Shown here piece after piece: positions 1 to 7,655 of a DNA stretch of 64,000 nt; the stretch's first letter is position 1; the number at the start of each line of letters is the position of its first letter. The position numbers and the translations under genes are program-made. The notes under the pieces are model-generated. The model ran no database searches. It was not told the DNA's origin and worked only from the letters and a program-made list of their open reading frames with translations. Source of the stretch: Lachnospiraceae bacterium (GTDB lineage: Bacteria; Bacillota_A; Clostridia; Lachnospirales; Lachnospiraceae); assembly GCA_017626435.1 (NCBI GenBank), contig JAGAIR010000010.1, positions 62,001-126,000 on the forward strand, given 5' to 3'.

Positions 1-1341
1 ATTTTCATCGAAGATATCGCCACATTCCGGGCAGAATTTCGGTGGCTTGTGTGGGTCCTCTGGCTGCCATCCACACTTGTCACATTTATATAAAGGTGCA
101 CCGGCAGGTTTTTTCGCACCACATTCCGGACAGAATTTACCCTGGTTTACAGCACCGCAGGAGCATGTCCAGCCAGCTTGTGGAACGAGTTTTGGAGTAC
201 CGCATTCTACACAGAATTTGCCATGATTGACCTTGCCGCAGGAACAGGTCCAGGAGTCAGCTGCAGGAGCTGGTGATGGGGCAGGATTTGGAGCTGCAGG
301 AGCAGGAGCTACTGGTGGAGTATTCTGCTGCTGACCCATTGTAAATAAAGAATTGGCATCCATACCGCCTGCATTATTTGCCATATTCATGCCGGCAAAT
401 GCCATCATTGGACCTGTGGAGGTGTTGGAAGCAGCAGCCTTCATAGCCTCAGCCTGTGCACCCACCAGGGTAGCAGCTGCCATGTTTGGATTGCGCATTA
501 CAGCAGTTTTTTGCAGCTCCTTGATCATTTCTTCGTCTTCTTCGGATGCTTTAATAGTGTTTACACCGAAAGAAACAATCCTGATACCGCGAAGCTGTCC
601 CCATTTTTCAGACAATATTTTATTTAATGCATCTGCAACCTCCATAGTGTGGGCAGGTACTGCGCTGTAACGAATTCCCATAGCGGAAATTTGTGCAAAG
701 GCTGGCTGTAAAGCAGTCATCAACTCAGATTTTAGCTGACTGTCAATATTGTCTCTTGTATATTCATCTGTAATATTTCCGCAGACATTGGTATAGAAAA
801 GAATCGGGTCAAAAATCTGGTAGGAATACTCTCCATTGCAACGGACAGAAATATCTACATCTAAGCCAATATTGGTATCTACGACACGGAAAGGAACCGG
901 ATTGGCAGTGCCGTATTTATTCCCCATGATTTCCTTTGTATTGAAGAAATAAACTCTCTGGTCCTTGCCGGTATCACCACCAAAAGTAAAACGCTTGCCA
1001 ATGGCTGTGAAGGTCTTTCCGATATTTTCGCCCAAATCACCATACAACAGACTTGGTTCGGTAGAGGTATCGTACATGAATTCTCCTGCCTCAGCACAGA
1101 ATTCAACAACTTTACCCTGGTCAACGATGATCATACACTGGCCTTCATTGACGGCTATAACAGAACCATTGCTGATGATATTATCATTTCCTTTGTTGCT
1201 TGTTCCAAATTTACTGTTGTTTCTTCTACGTCCTTTGGTTACCAATACATCTGCTTCCAATGAGTCACAATAAAAATATTCTTTCCACTGGTCGGCGGTA
1301 ACCCCTTTGATTGCGCCTGAAATTGCTTTGATTAATCCCAT
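1..1341 (-). CDS. SPFH-domain protein with C-terminal zinc ribbons (partial, 3' end outside window)
   Basis: The reading frame starts at the ATG complement at 1339-1341 (MGLIKAISGAIKG) and is still open at base 1, so the last residues are missing. The N-terminal two thirds resemble the SPFH family often labelled virion core protein-like (YdjI type), with a YFYCDSLEADVLV opening and an internal stretch IRIVSFGVNTIKASEEDEEMI typical of the end of the SPFH domain. A Pro/Ala-rich linker follows, then three zinc-ribbon-like modules with CxCG and CxxCG pairs (WTCSCGKVNHGKFCVECG and two relatives). Such proteins are thought to act at membranes or in stress responses. No partner gene is visible on this side, so the role here is not determined. 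Confidence 0.85.
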   Translation of the reverse strand, partial: MGLIKAISGAIKGVTADQWKEYFYCDSLEADVLVTKGRRRNNSKFGTSNKGNDNIISNGSVIAVNEGQCMIIVDQGKVVEFCAEAGEFMYDTSTEPSLLYGDLGENIGKTFTAIGKRFTFGGDTGKDQRVYFFNTKEIMGNKYGTANPVPFRVVDTNIGLDVDISVRCNGEYSYQIFDPILFYTNVCGNITDEYTRDNIDSQLKSELMTALQPAFAQISAMGIRYSAVPAHTMEVADALNKILSEKWGQLRGIRIVSFGVNTIKASEEDEEMIKELQKTAVMRNPNMAAATLVGAQAEAMKAAASNTSTGPMMAFAGMNMANNAGGMDANSLFTMGQQQNTPPVAPAPAAPNPAPSPAPAADSWTCSCGKVNHGKFCVECGTPKLVPQAGWTCSCGAVNQGKFCPECGAKKPAGAPLYKCDKCGWQPEDPHKPPKFCPECGDIFDEN

Positions 1342-1476
1342 AATATTCTCCTTATCGTATTTTATATGTTAGTATAATTATACTTTCTTTGTCAGAAAAA
1401 GTCTATTGATATAAAGTGATTTCTTTTAACAGAGAGTCATAGAATAGAAGACAAGACATAAGGAAGGGTGAATGTT

Positions 1477-3258
1477 ATGGAGAATAATCAAAAGCTGGAT
1501 TCTACACTGAATCTGGCAATTGACATACCAGTGGAGGAAAGGGAACAGAGCAGGGAACTGGGAACGGGGTATGACGCACAGGAAAAAACATGGAGGGTTA
1601 TTGTAAAATATACCGGAGAACTGGAAGCGGTGGAGGAAGCTGTCACTGGAAGCCAGGCAATTCCGTTGTTTAACCAGTATGGTATTATCCGTGTTCCGGA
1701 AGGCAGCGTTGATCAGCTTGCTGCGCTTCCACAGATCCAGTATGTGGAAAAGCCAAAACAGCTCTATTTTTCTCTGGATGTGGGACGTAGTGTATCCTGC
1801 ATTACTTCTGTTCAGGGAAGTGGAGGCAGCCAGGCAGGAATGGCAGGTCAAAGAACAGGATTGACTGGGCAGGGAATCCTGGTAGGTATTGTTGATTCCG
1901 GCATCGATATTTCCCATCCATCTTTCTTAAATCCAGATGGCAGTACACGTATTTTATATTTGTGGGATCAGACAGGAACGGCAAGTGAGGACAGTATTCT
2001 TCGTGCACCGGAAAGATATGGAACCGGAGTGGAATTTACACAGGAAATATTAAATCAGCTATTACAGGGGCAGCAGCCAGAGGGAGTTTACCGTCCTGCT
2101 GAAACTGGTTCTGGTCATGGGACAGCAGTGGCAGGGATTGCGGCGGGAAATGGAAGAGGTTCGGCAGGAAACCGTTACCGGGGTGTTGCCATAGAAAGTC
2201 CGCTGATACTTGTAAAACTGGGAGTGACACAGGAAGGTTTTCCGCGAACTACGGAAGTGATGGAAGCTTTGGATTATATTGTCAGAAAAGCAGTCCAGCT
2301 CCAGATGCCCGTATCCATGAATCTTAGCTTTGGAAATAATTACGGTGCCCATGATGGACAGTCTCTGTTTGAAAGTTATATTTCAGATTTATCTGGTGTG
2401 TGGAAAAATGTTATTGTAATCGCATCGGGAAATGAGGGGGATGCGAGACACCATGTACAGGTCATGTTGGAAACCCAAATGGAAGCGGTACCGTTTGCTA
2501 TGGCTGGGAATGAAACAAATATCAGTTTACAGATCTGGAAAAATTATGCAGATGATCTTGCGGTATTTATTGAGGCACCTAATGGTATGCGTCAGCAGAT
2601 TGATCCCCGGCTGGGAAATTCAGAGGAATACCGGCTGGCCGGAAACCGACTGCTGGTATATTATGGTGAACCTACTCCTTATACACAGACCCAGGAAATC
2701 TATCTGGAATGGCTGCCGGCGGAGGGAGAGTTGTTTTTGAGTGAGGGAATCTGGCGGATTCTTTTGATACCAGAAAAGATTGTAGATGGAAGAGTGGAAA
2801 TGTGGCTGCCGACAATAGAGGCTATTGGCATGTCTACCGGATTTCTCCGTCCCACAACAGAAAGCACTTTGACGATTCCTTCCACTGCCAGAAATGTCAT
2901 TACGGTGGGAGCGTATCGTCAGGATAACGATACGCTGGCTGTTTTTTCGGGAAGAGGAAATACTATAGACAAAAGAAATATGCCGACACTGGTGGCACCG
3001 GGAGTGGAAGTAGTGACAGCAGCACCTGGAGGAGGATATACTGCCAGGACCGGAACCTCTATGGCTGCCCCGTTTGTGACGGGAAGTGCGGCGTTACTGA
3101 TGGAATGGGGAATTGTAAGAGGAAATGATCCTTTTCTGTATGGGGAAAAAGTAAAGGCATATCTGATAAAAGGAGCGAGACCGCTGCCTGGTGAACCGGT
3201 TCCGTCTCCACGACAGGGCTGGGGAGCACTGTGTGTGGCAGATAGTATACCTGTTTAA
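1477..3258 (+). CDS. S8 family subtilisin-like serine peptidase (Csp-like)
   Basis: This is a 593-residue subtilase. The catalytic triad is intact: Asp140 in VGIVDSGID, His214 in GSGHGTAVAG and Ser528 in RTGTSMAAPF, with the oxyanion Asn in IASGNEGD. A long insertion between the Asn and Ser blocks (about residues 330-470) matches the jelly-roll insert of clostridial Csp-type peptidases, which process spore-germination factors in some species. No signal peptide is seen, which also fits that group. A GTG at 1468 would give three extra residues, but the AGGAAGGG ribosome binding site at 1461-1468 overlaps it and is 8 bases from the ATG at 1477, so the ATG is preferred. A role in germination is inference only. 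Confidence 0.9.
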   Translation: MENNQKLDSTLNLAIDIPVEEREQSRELGTGYDAQEKTWRVIVKYTGELEAVEEAVTGSQAIPLFNQYGIIRVPEGSVDQLAALPQIQYVEKPKQLYFSLDVGRSVSCITSVQGSGGSQAGMAGQRTGLTGQGILVGIVDSGIDISHPSFLNPDGSTRILYLWDQTGTASEDSILRAPERYGTGVEFTQEILNQLLQGQQPEGVYRPAETGSGHGTAVAGIAAGNGRGSAGNRYRGVAIESPLILVKLGVTQEGFPRTTEVMEALDYIVRKAVQLQMPVSMNLSFGNNYGAHDGQSLFESYISDLSGVWKNVIVIASGNEGDARHHVQVMLETQMEAVPFAMAGNETNISLQIWKNYADDLAVFIEAPNGMRQQIDPRLGNSEEYRLAGNRLLVYYGEPTPYTQTQEIYLEWLPAEGELFLSEGIWRILLIPEKIVDGRVEMWLPTIEAIGMSTGFLRPTTESTLTIPSTARNVITVGAYRQDNDTLAVFSGRGNTIDKRNMPTLVAPGVEVVTAAPGGGYTARTGTSMAAPFVTGSAALLMEWGIVRGNDPFLYGEKVKAYLIKGARPLPGEPVPSPRQGWGALCVADSIPV

Positions 3259-3302
3259 TTAGAGATGTTATGAGAGTAGTGCAGGAGAAAAAGATAAAAA
3301 AG

Positions 3303-3350
3303 AGAGCAGTCGGCAGATTTTGTTTATTTAAAAAATCTACTGACTGCTCT
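3303..3350. terminator. Bidirectional terminator between subtilase and hemerythrin genes
   Basis: An imperfect inverted repeat with AGAGCAGT on the left (3303-3310) and ACTGCTCT on the right (3343-3350) continues inward through AGATTTT/AAAATCT. It lies between two convergent genes (stops at 3258 and 3381), as expected for a shared terminator. Confidence 0.7.
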
Positions 3351-3380
3351 GTCAAGTATTCAGTAATAGAAATCAGATCA

Positions 3381-3803
3381 TCAGAGACGGTCCGGATTAT
3401 CCTGCAGGAAGATATACTCCGCAACCGAACGGTCAAAGGTCTTGATATGGTTAAATAACCAATTTACCACTTTTGCTTCTACCTGATTGACAAATGCATC
3501 AGTAGGACCCTCCGACTCCTCTAAAAATTCGTCCAGATCCCGGAGCGTTTTCCGGAATTCCTCGTGTTTTTTCTGATGCTGTTTTAAACCAGGGTAATTC
3601 ACTTCTTCCTGCAGCTTTTCTTCGGCAGCAAAATGAAAATTGGTGTATTCCACCAGATAATCCAGCATATTGATAGCTTTGACCTTGCTATCTCCATTCT
3701 CACAGCTTTTTACAAATTGTCTGATTCGTTCAATCAGCTCCTTGTGCTGATTATCAATTGTTTCATTTCCTGTAATTAGATTTTCATCAAATTCAATTGT
3801 CAT
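3381..3803 (-). CDS. Bacteriohemerythrin
   Basis: This 140-residue four-helix protein carries all seven iron ligands of the hemerythrin family: His20, His57, Glu61, His76, His80, His119 and Asp124, in the motifs NQHKEL, FHFAAEE, KQHQKKH and FNHIKTFD. Family members bind oxygen at a non-heme di-iron centre in the cytoplasm and serve oxygen sensing, storage or detoxification. In an anaerobe an oxygen-scavenging or signalling role is likely. A good AGGAGGT ribosome binding site lies just upstream on the minus strand. It has its own transcription unit; the next gene upstream on the same strand encodes an FMN-binding lipoprotein. Confidence 0.93.
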   Translation of the reverse strand: MTIEFDENLITGNETIDNQHKELIERIRQFVKSCENGDSKVKAINMLDYLVEYTNFHFAAEEKLQEEVNYPGLKQHQKKHEEFRKTLRDLDEFLEESEGPTDAFVNQVEAKVVNWLFNHIKTFDRSVAEYIFLQDNPDRL

Positions 3804-3870
3804 AAAAAGATACCTCCTGTTTTTGTCTATTATAATGAAAATAAATGATTTTGTATATCTAAGCTTTTCT

Positions 3871-4323
3871 TTATTCTTCTGGTTCAGATTCTACAATAGC
3901 TGCAGCAGAGTTGCCCTTTTCCGCCTGTTTGATTACTGCAGAAATCAATTTCTCAAAATTTTCACCAGAACTAGTTGCTCCGGTTACCATATCTACCTTG
4001 GTTCCTTTTTGTCCTTCCATCAGCTGCTGGACATATTCCCTGGTATATTTATTGGGATAAGTTCCATTAACAGCACCCATGTTCCGCATGTATTCATTAT
4101 CCCATGCTTTTATAAATCCGCTTTCATCCTTGGCGTTAAACTCTGCGGAAACGATCTTGTCATTTTTCACAAGAATACAGACATATTCTTTCCAGCCATG
4201 GGAAAAGTCAGACATTTCTGCGGTATAATAGCCATCCTTCATTTTGTTCCCGATACTGCATCCAGATAATAGAAGGAGTGACAGCACAGCAGTTAAAAAT
4301 AGAATTGTTTTTTTCTTTTTCAT
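3871..4323 (-). CDS. FMN-binding domain lipoprotein
   Basis: This is a 150-residue secreted lipoprotein. A lysine-rich start and hydrophobic stretch end in the lipobox LLSGC with the lipidated Cys at 22. The FMN-binding domain follows (about 30-135), with DMVTGATSSG at 111-120. This matches the D-x-x-(S/T/G)-G-A-T signal that ApbE-type flavin transferases use to attach FMN covalently to the last Thr (Thr117). The protein probably carries an electron-transferring flavin on the outside of the membrane. Its ATG overlaps the stop of the chemoreceptor gene (TAATG), so the two are translationally coupled. Its electron partner is not visible here. Confidence 0.85.
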   Translation of the reverse strand: MKKKKTILFLTAVLSLLLLSGCSIGNKMKDGYYTAEMSDFSHGWKEYVCILVKNDKIVSAEFNAKDESGFIKAWDNEYMRNMGAVNGTYPNKYTREYVQQLMEGQKGTKVDMVTGATSSGENFEKLISAVIKQAEKGNSAAAIVESEPEE

Positions 4324-6287
4324 TATGATTCCTCCCTTAATTTTACAGATGCAACTACCTGTTCCAGTTCCTCTGCCTGGGAAAGGGAACGGGATGCAGT
4401 TATGTCGGTCTCCTCTGCCAGCTTCTGGTTCGTATTGGCAATGTCAAGCACAGTAGAGATTTCCTGTGTGACAAGATGAACAGCGTTTTTCTGTTCTGCT
4501 GCAACCTGCTCGATCTGTTTAGAGATACCTGTAAATTCGTCTGTCGCCACATTGATCTCCTGGAAGGATTCCGCTGTTGCTCTAGCTGTCTTCAGTCCTT
4601 CTTCAATGGAGAGGTTTGCCTGTTCGATCATTTCACCAGTTTGTTTCAGGGCATCGGCTGTCTGCTCAGACAATACACCGATCTGCTGTGCTACAACTGC
4701 AAAGCCCTTACCGCTTTCACCAGCACGGGCAGCCTCAATGGAGGCATTGAGAGAAAGGAGACTGGTCTGGGAGGAAATTTCCTCGATCATCTGGCTGATT
4801 TTAATGATTTCCTGCATATTAGAATAAATATTATTCATTGTTCCAAGCATAGAATCCATTTGCTGTTTTCCCTGATATACTTTGCTCTCGGCTCCGTTGG
4901 TGGATGCTTTTAGTTGTTCTGCATTTTCATCGATCAGTTGAATCTTTTCCGTTATAATGCGTATACTTTCGCTCAGCCGGTCCAGTGCATCAGACTGCTC
5001 TCTGGAACCGTCATAAAGCCGTCGTGCATATCCGGATACTTCAGAAGAATTCTGATTGACAGCAGCAGATGCGCGGTTGATCTGATACATCGTCTGGTTC
5101 AGAGAATGGGTAATGCTGGTCAAAGCTTCTCTTATTGCCGCAAAATCACCGATAAAGGTATCAGGCACCTCCTGAGAATAGTCTCCTTCGGATAGGAAAC
5201 CAAGAGAAGTTTTTAAATTATCAATATAGGAGTCAATATTGTTAATTGTTCTGGCAAGTGCCTCTGTCAAGATCTCTGCTTCATCGCCCGTTTGTGCAAG
5301 AATAACGTTATCTTTTAAATTTCCTTCGGATAATGCGGTTAATCTTCTGGTAGACAGAGACAGGGAATCGGAGATTTTGTCTGCCATTTTTGCAATGTAA
5401 AATCTTGCTGCAATTAATAAGAAGATAGTCAACAGGATACAGATCATAATTGCTGTAATCAGTGTTTTCATAAAGTCATTACGCGGAGCATCTATGACCA
5501 GAGTCCAGTTGGTACCGGAAACAGGAGAGTACGCAGCGTAATGTTTCTGGTGGTGCAGGGTCATGAGATTTGAGCCTGTTTGAAAACTGATCATCGAATC
5601 GAATATAGCATTATTCTTTTTGGAACCATAGATATCATACACATTAGGGTGTTTCTCCATATTTTCCAAATCCTTGTCTGCAATGATCGTTCCTTCTTCG
5701 TTAATAACATAAGCAGAGCCGTGTACTCCGATATTAATGTTGGTCAGTACATCGTTCAATAAATCATATTTATAGCTTCCGATGAGATATGCATAGATTT
5801 CCTCTTCATTTTTTAGTGGGATGCCTACTGCAAGCTGCCAGATGTCACTGGCGTAAAAAGGTTCACCGATAGTGATATTATTTGTTTTTGTTATATTGTC
5901 GTAATATTTTTCTTCTGCAATCGATTTAGGAGCAGTATCATCTCCATATAATTTCTGACCGTTTATATCATAGGCTGCAAGCCAGACAAATTCAATACGG
6001 GTTTTTCTTTCATCCAGAGTTTGCTGTTTTGTACTGTTGTCAGCCTGTTCATCTGACAGTTCCTTTTCAAGGGAAAGATTCGCCATCCGGTCTGTCAGAA
6101 GATGAAGATTTGAGCTTACGTTCTGAGAAGAAGTTTTTGCCATCATCTGCAGATTGTCAAGTAGTATGGAATCTGTAGATATGTAACTGCTGATAATCAT
6201 TACCAGTGTCAGCAGCACTCCAAGCAGAATAGATACACTCATGACATAAAATACAATTTTTTGTTTCATTGTTTTTCTTTTTTTCAT
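4323..6287 (-). CDS. Methyl-accepting chemotaxis protein
   Basis: A 654-residue transmembrane chemoreceptor. An N-terminal membrane helix (about 10-32) precedes an extracellular Cache-type sensor domain (about 40-275), including YDINGQKLYGDD and VIDAPRNDF segments. A second helix (about 280-300) leads to HAMP-like segments and a cytoplasmic coiled coil with the conserved signalling tip EEISSQTSLLSLNASIEAA and AGESGKGFAVVA. Such proteins control the CheA kinase. The ligand cannot be predicted. The coupling of this gene to the FMN-binding lipoprotein by a one-base overlap hints that the sensed signal may be redox or flavin related, but this is inference. Confidence 0.93.
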   Translation of the reverse strand: MKKRKTMKQKIVFYVMSVSILLGVLLTLVMIISSYISTDSILLDNLQMMAKTSSQNVSSNLHLLTDRMANLSLEKELSDEQADNSTKQQTLDERKTRIEFVWLAAYDINGQKLYGDDTAPKSIAEEKYYDNITKTNNITIGEPFYASDIWQLAVGIPLKNEEEIYAYLIGSYKYDLLNDVLTNINIGVHGSAYVINEEGTIIADKDLENMEKHPNVYDIYGSKKNNAIFDSMISFQTGSNLMTLHHQKHYAAYSPVSGTNWTLVIDAPRNDFMKTLITAIMICILLTIFLLIAARFYIAKMADKISDSLSLSTRRLTALSEGNLKDNVILAQTGDEAEILTEALARTINNIDSYIDNLKTSLGFLSEGDYSQEVPDTFIGDFAAIREALTSITHSLNQTMYQINRASAAVNQNSSEVSGYARRLYDGSREQSDALDRLSESIRIITEKIQLIDENAEQLKASTNGAESKVYQGKQQMDSMLGTMNNIYSNMQEIIKISQMIEEISSQTSLLSLNASIEAARAGESGKGFAVVAQQIGVLSEQTADALKQTGEMIEQANLSIEEGLKTARATAESFQEINVATDEFTGISKQIEQVAAEQKNAVHLVTQEISTVLDIANTNQKLAEETDITASRSLSQAEELEQVVASVKLREES

Positions 6288-6399
6288 TTACTTCCTCCTT
6301 AGTCAACGAGATATTTACCTATAGTATACCAGAAATTTACGAAATGAACAGATAGTTTATAAGTTTTTTGGTGTTTAGGGCATGTCTCTGTAATAATGG

Positions 6400-6437
6400 A
6401 AAAAGCATGTTTTTCATTAACGAAAAACATGCTTTTT
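6400..6437. terminator. Hairpin terminator after the DtxR-like regulator
   Basis: A perfect 16-base stem (6400-6415 with 6422-6437) around a 6-base loop is flanked by A and T runs, so it can work on either strand. It overlaps the last codons of the regulator gene. Confidence 0.75.
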
Positions 6438-6779
6438 GATTGCTTCAAAACTTTCCTTGCTAATGACGTGTTCCATCCGGCAGGCATCTTCTGCCGCAAT
6501 TTCTTTTGGAACTCCCAGTTTTTCCAACCAGGAGGAAATCAGTTCATGGCGTTCATATATCATTTCTGCGATTTCTTTGCCGGAATCTGTCAGATAGATA
6601 TACCCAGCATCAGTAACTGTGATGTATTGTTTTTTTCGAAGATTTTTCATGGCGATACTGACACTTGATTTTTTATAACCCAATTCCGTTGCAACGTCCA
6701 CAGAACGGACTACAGGAAGCTTTTGGCTCAAAATCAAAATTGTTTCCAGATAGTTTTCGGCGGATTCGGTATTTGCCAT
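6417..6779 (-). CDS. DtxR/MntR-family metal-dependent transcriptional regulator
   Basis: A 120-residue protein with the N-terminal winged helix of the DtxR family (SAENYLETILILSQKLPVVRSVDVA, then the recognition helix around YKKSSVSIAMKNL) and the metal-binding/dimerisation helices (YERHELISSWLEKLGVP, DACRMEHVISKES). It lacks the C-terminal SH3-like domain, as MntR-type members do. It is divergent from feoA, and its promoter carries one half-site of the palindrome found over the feoA promoter, so it is very likely the autoregulated iron (or manganese) repressor of the feo operon. Which metal it senses cannot be read directly. Confidence 0.88.
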   Translation of the reverse strand: MANTESAENYLETILILSQKLPVVRSVDVATELGYKKSSVSIAMKNLRKKQYITVTDAGYIYLTDSGKEIAEMIYERHELISSWLEKLGVPKEIAAEDACRMEHVISKESFEAIKKHVFR

Positions 6780-6836
6780 AATTGTTTATCACCCCACATA
6801 AATATTTTTAATCGTTCGTTGTAACAAATTGAAGTT

Positions 6837-6865
6837 AGTATAACACGTAACGCGTTTTTTTTCAA
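6837..6865 (-). promoter_or_regulatory. Promoter of the DtxR-like regulator with operator half-site
   Basis: On the minus strand TTGAAA (6860-6865) and TATACT (6837-6842) are 17 bases apart. AAGTTAG on the plus strand at 6832-6838 overlaps the -10 and is identical to the left arm of the feoA operator. Confidence 0.65.
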
Positions 6866-6897
6866 ATTGCTATTGATAAAAAATATCAACAATGTTC

Positions 6898-6931
6898 TTG
6901 ACAGCTAATAAAAGTTAGCATATACTAACTT
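6898..6931 (+). promoter_or_regulatory. feoA promoter overlapped by an inverted-repeat operator
   Basis: TTGACA (6898-6903) and TATACT (6921-6926) lie 17 bases apart. The -10 lies inside a perfect interrupted palindrome, AAGTTAG-N6-CTAACTT (6912-6931). A bound repressor would block RNA polymerase directly. The adjacent divergent DtxR-family gene is the obvious candidate. Confidence 0.8.
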
Positions 6932-7020
6932 CAAAGAGGCGAAAAAATTTATCAATAATCGCTGATTAAGTAGTTGCAGAAGGCAAGATGTTATTGATTA
7001 CAAGGAAGAAAGAGGATGAG

Positions 7021-7233
7021 ATGATGCCGTTATCTATGGTAAAAACAGGAGAACCAAATGTCATTAGAAAAGTGGGTGGAAAGGAAGAGACTCGCAAATT
7101 TCTGGAAAATCTTGGCTTTGTAACTGGTGGAACAGTTACTGTTGTTTCAGAAATCGGAGGCAACATGATTGTCAATGTCAAGGATTCCAGAGTTGCAATA
7201 GGGAAAGACATGGCAAACAAAATTATGGTTTAG
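7021..7233 (+). CDS. feoA: FeoA family protein (first copy)
   Basis: A 70-residue SH3-like FeoA protein (MMPLSMVKTGEPNVIRKVGG, then FLENLGFVTGGTVTVV and IGKDMANKIMV). FeoA assists the FeoB ferrous iron transporter. An in-frame ATG at 6988 would add 11 residues, but the GGAAGAAAGAGG ribosome binding site sits just before the ATG at 7021, and the family normally begins with MxPLSxV, so 7021 is chosen. It is first in the feo operon behind an operator-controlled promoter. Confidence 0.88.
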   Translation: MMPLSMVKTGEPNVIRKVGGKEETRKFLENLGFVTGGTVTVVSEIGGNMIVNVKDSRVAIGKDMANKIMV

Positions 7234-7295
7234 TGCTGTGGGGCAAAGTATTCGCAGTCTTAACATAATAAATCTGAAAAAAAGGAGTATGCGCA

Positions 7296-7517
7296 ATGAA
7301 AACACTAAAAGAAGTACCGTGTGGTCAGACTGTTACAGTGAAAAAACTGACAGGAGAGGGGCCGGTAAAGCGTCGTATTATGGATATGGGGATTACGAAA
7401 GGGGTCGCTGTATTTGTGAGGAAGGTTGCACCACTGGGTGATCCGGTAGAGGTTACAGTAAGAGGATATGAATTATCTCTTCGGAAAGCAGATGCAGAAA
7501 TGATAGAAGTGGAGTAA
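7296..7517 (+). CDS. feoA: FeoA family protein (second copy)
   Basis: A 73-residue FeoA paralogue: MKTLKEVPCGQTVTVKKLTG, KRRIMDMGITKGVAV and GYELSLRKADAEMIEV all match the family. It is diverged from the copy 60 bases upstream and follows an AAAGGAG ribosome binding site. Two feoA genes before feoB are common in Clostridia. The two products may have different partners, but the sequence does not show which. Confidence 0.92.
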   Translation: MKTLKEVPCGQTVTVKKLTGEGPVKRRIMDMGITKGVAVFVRKVAPLGDPVEVTVRGYELSLRKADAEMIEVE

Positions 7518-7522
7518 TTTTT

Positions 7523-7550
7523 TTGACCAGAGGTTAGTTTTAGCTAATTT
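7523..7550 (+). promoter_or_regulatory. Possible internal feoB promoter with operator variant
   Basis: AGGTTAG-N6-CTAATTT at 7531-7550 has the same 7-6-7 geometry as the feoA operator, with one mismatch in each arm. TTGACC at 7523 and TAATTT at 7545 could act as -35 and -10 with 16-base spacing. Confidence 0.5.
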
Positions 7551-7655
7551 CAAATAGGAAAAACGAACATAAGATGGAATTGGCAAACAAAAGGATGAAA
7601 AAAGAATCTGACTTCAAAATCAATTTAACTTCAAAATAAGAAAGGGAGCATTGAA

